This document shows positions 62,638 to 64,000 of a DNA stretch of 64,000 nt, in pieces; the stretch's first letter is position 1; the number at the start of each line of letters is the position of its first letter. Source of the stretch: Parvularcula marina. GTDB lineage: Bacteria; Pseudomonadota; Alphaproteobacteria; Caulobacterales; Parvularculaceae. The notes under the pieces are model-generated. The model was given only the letters and a program-made list of their open reading frames with translations, did not search any database and was not told where the DNA came from. The translations under genes were made by a program, and so were the position numbers. The stretch lies in NCBI RefSeq assembly GCF_003399445.1, contig NZ_QUQO01000001.1:1113001-1177000 (forward strand), written 5' to 3'.

Positions 62638-64000
62638 ATGAAGGACGAGATTTTGACCGAGACGACCCCGCCCTCCGCCGCCGGCCGCCTCGTCGGCTGG
62701 AAACGAATCGCCGCGCATCTTGGCTGCGGCGAGCGCACGGCCCGGCGCTGGGGCGCCGAAGAAGACCTGCCGGTCCATCGTCAGGCCCATGAAAGCCGCA
62801 GCACCGTTTTTGCCTATCCGGCGGAACTCGACCACTGGCTGGCGTCGCGGACAGCGGCGCCCGGAGTGGAGGAAGCCGCGCCGTCTTCTCAACAAGGGCT
62901 GCGTTTCGGCTGGCTACGGTCGCGTCTGGTCCTCGCCCTCCTCGCAGGCCTCGCCGCTGTCATCTTCGCTGTAGTGACGCTCAGCAGGGAGCCCGCCCCT
63001 TCGGCCGACGGTTTCACCAGGGACCCAGAGGCCGCCGACCTTTATGAGCGCGGCCGTGCCCTCTGGCAGCAGCGCGGAGAAGAGCCTAACCGCAGGGCGA
63101 TCAGCCTCTTGTCAAAGGCTGTCGAGCAGGATCCCGAATTCGCCGAAGGCTGGGCCGCGCTTGCCTCGGCCTGGGCGACCCTTCCGACCTATTCGGACGA
63201 CATTTCCAACCGGCGCGCGGAAGATGAAGCAACCCTGGCAGCCAATCGCGCCCTTTCCCTGAACCCGAGACTTGCCGAGCCGCGTAGCCTGATGGTGACA
63301 TTTGCCCAGCGGCATGGCGACTGGGCCGAATCTGAACGGATCTATGAAGAAGCGCTGGCGGCGGACCCGGACAATCCGACCGTGCTCCTCTGGTATGCGG
63401 GGCATTACCGCGAGCTTGGCATGTTCGAGCAGGTCGATCTCCTCCTCGCAAAGGCACGCGCTCTTGATCCGAACGCCCCGCCGATCCGGCTCGAAACCGC
63501 GATGAACACGCTGCACAATGGTGGGCTCGATGAAGGCGAAGCGATGCTTGATGAGATCTGGTTCGATCTCGGCCTTCACTCCCCCATCGTCTGGACGGGC
63601 AAATGGCTCGCCTTTCTCAAACGCGATGACCGAGACGCCCTTGCAGCGTGGACGGATGAAATGCCGTTCAATGCACCCAAGCCCCTCTTCCGCCGCTTTG
63701 CACAAATGAGTGAAGAGGCAAGCAGTGCGGATCGAGAGGCCCTTGCCGCCGACATCGTGACGGCTTCAGCGGACAATCTTCCGCCCTGGCTTGCCTATAT
63801 CATGCTCGAGCATCTGGGCGAGACGAACCGCGCGCTCGATATTGCCGAGCGAAAGGCCGAGACCGGGCAGTTCTATAATTCAGTCGTCCTCTTTGATCCC
63901 TTCATGACCGAAACGCGGCAGACGGAACGCTTTGCGAGGATCACCGAACGTCTCGGTTTTCTTCCCTACTGGCGAGAGAATGGTGCGCCCACGCTCTGCG
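62638..64000 (+). CDS. HTH-TM-TPR regulator-like protein (runs off the right edge)
   Basis: 454 residues visible. An N-terminal excisionase/MerR-like HTH (GRLVGWKRIAAHLGCGERTARRWGAEEDLPVHRQ) is followed by one membrane helix (about 98-118) and TPR-type repeats, including ISLLSKAVEQDPEFAEGWAALASAWATLP and YEEALAADPDNPTVLLWYAGHYRELG. The layout (DNA-binding head, membrane helix, helical-repeat sensor) parallels the broken regulator at 53363 but uses a different head. The frame is open to base 64000, so the C-terminus is missing. Confidence 0.8.
   Translation, partial: MKDEILTETTPPSAAGRLVGWKRIAAHLGCGERTARRWGAEEDLPVHRQAHESRSTVFAYPAELDHWLASRTAAPGVEEAAPSSQQGLRFGWLRSRLVLALLAGLAAVIFAVVTLSREPAPSADGFTRDPEAADLYERGRALWQQRGEEPNRRAISLLSKAVEQDPEFAEGWAALASAWATLPTYSDDISNRRAEDEATLAANRALSLNPRLAEPRSLMVTFAQRHGDWAESERIYEEALAADPDNPTVLLWYAGHYRELGMFEQVDLLLAKARALDPNAPPIRLETAMNTLHNGGLDEGEAMLDEIWFDLGLHSPIVWTGKWLAFLKRDDRDALAAWTDEMPFNAPKPLFRRFAQMSEEASSADREALAADIVTASADNLPPWLAYIMLEHLGETNRALDIAERKAETGQFYNSVVLFDPFMTETRQTERFARITERLGFLPYWRENGAPTLC

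Noticed and set aside
1-64000. CRISPR array, prophage, insertion sequence, rRNA operon
   Set aside because: No regularly spaced repeats, transposase or integrase motifs, phage structural genes or rRNA sequence were seen.

Overview
The window reads as chromosome from a GC-rich, flagellated alphaproteobacterium. A marine Caulobacterales/Parvularculales-type lineage fits best. The reasons are a flagellar set with the alphaproteobacterial-type accessory proteins MotE and a DUF6468-like protein, Tad-type pilus minor proteins, a PodJ-like polarity protein, CtrA-like TTAA-N7-TTAA boxes, and a KDO/galactose cell-envelope locus. The genus call is inference. No phage, transposase, CRISPR array or rRNA was seen.

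Bases 1-19430 are one flagellar cluster in several transcription units. A flagellin gene runs off the left edge on the minus strand. Next come a FlgJ-type rod protein and a FlgN-like chaperone (minus), fliK-flgD (plus), motA-flgF-flgG-flgA-flgH-fliL-like (minus, mostly 4-base overlaps), fliL-DUF6468-motE (minus), fliF-fliN-fliP-fliG (plus), motB-flgE-flgK-flgL-flgI (minus) and fliM alone (plus). The C-ring proteins look divergent: FliM has no CheY-binding N-terminus and FliG lacks the EHPQ motif. The rest of the export apparatus, fliE and flgBC must lie elsewhere.

Bases 19.4-35 kb are mixed housekeeping: an aromatic/aspartate aminotransferase, a CHAD protein, tRNA-Gly(CCC), a one-cysteine thioredoxin-like lipoprotein, three TadE/G-like proteins, DUF1993 and DUF938 proteins, RsmD, an RluB-type pseudouridine synthase, an OmpA-like lipoprotein, a VOC protein, a Met/Glu-rich secreted protein behind a BlaI-like operator, an acyl-CoA dehydrogenase, the PodJ-like coiled-coil/SEL1 protein, a 2OG-Fe(II) oxygenase and a metallophosphoesterase.

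Bases 35-44.4 kb are mainly envelope sugar metabolism: a GalE-like epimerase lacking its catalytic lysine, a VanZ-like protein, KdsB, two ArnT-like GT39 transferases, an ArnC-like GT2 and a small 4-TM protein. A PAS-GGDEF-EAL protein and EF-P follow. Between EF-P and YebC there is a strongly structured, terminator-ended candidate small RNA.

Bases 45.5-51.2 kb include the most accessory-looking stretch. It holds LysR and ArfB genes, an AT-richer bicistron of a 63-aa protein plus a coiled-coil TIR protein (a likely NADase defence effector), a 3' remnant of a DUF188 (yaiI) gene, an outer-membrane protein, a vanadium-haloperoxidase-like Tat lipoprotein, and then the intact DUF188 gene. The remnant and the intact gene form a diverged direct repeat around the middle two genes.

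The right end carries a YmdB-type phosphoesterase, an MddA-like methyltransferase, a 4-OT-like tautomerase, a frameshifted winged-helix/TPR regulator, a zinc-binding C-methyltransferase-like protein, GalU, small unknowns, a pnuC-nadR NAD-salvage pair next to a detached nuoH-nuoI pair, a membrane protein, and a second HTH-TM-TPR regulator that runs off the right edge.
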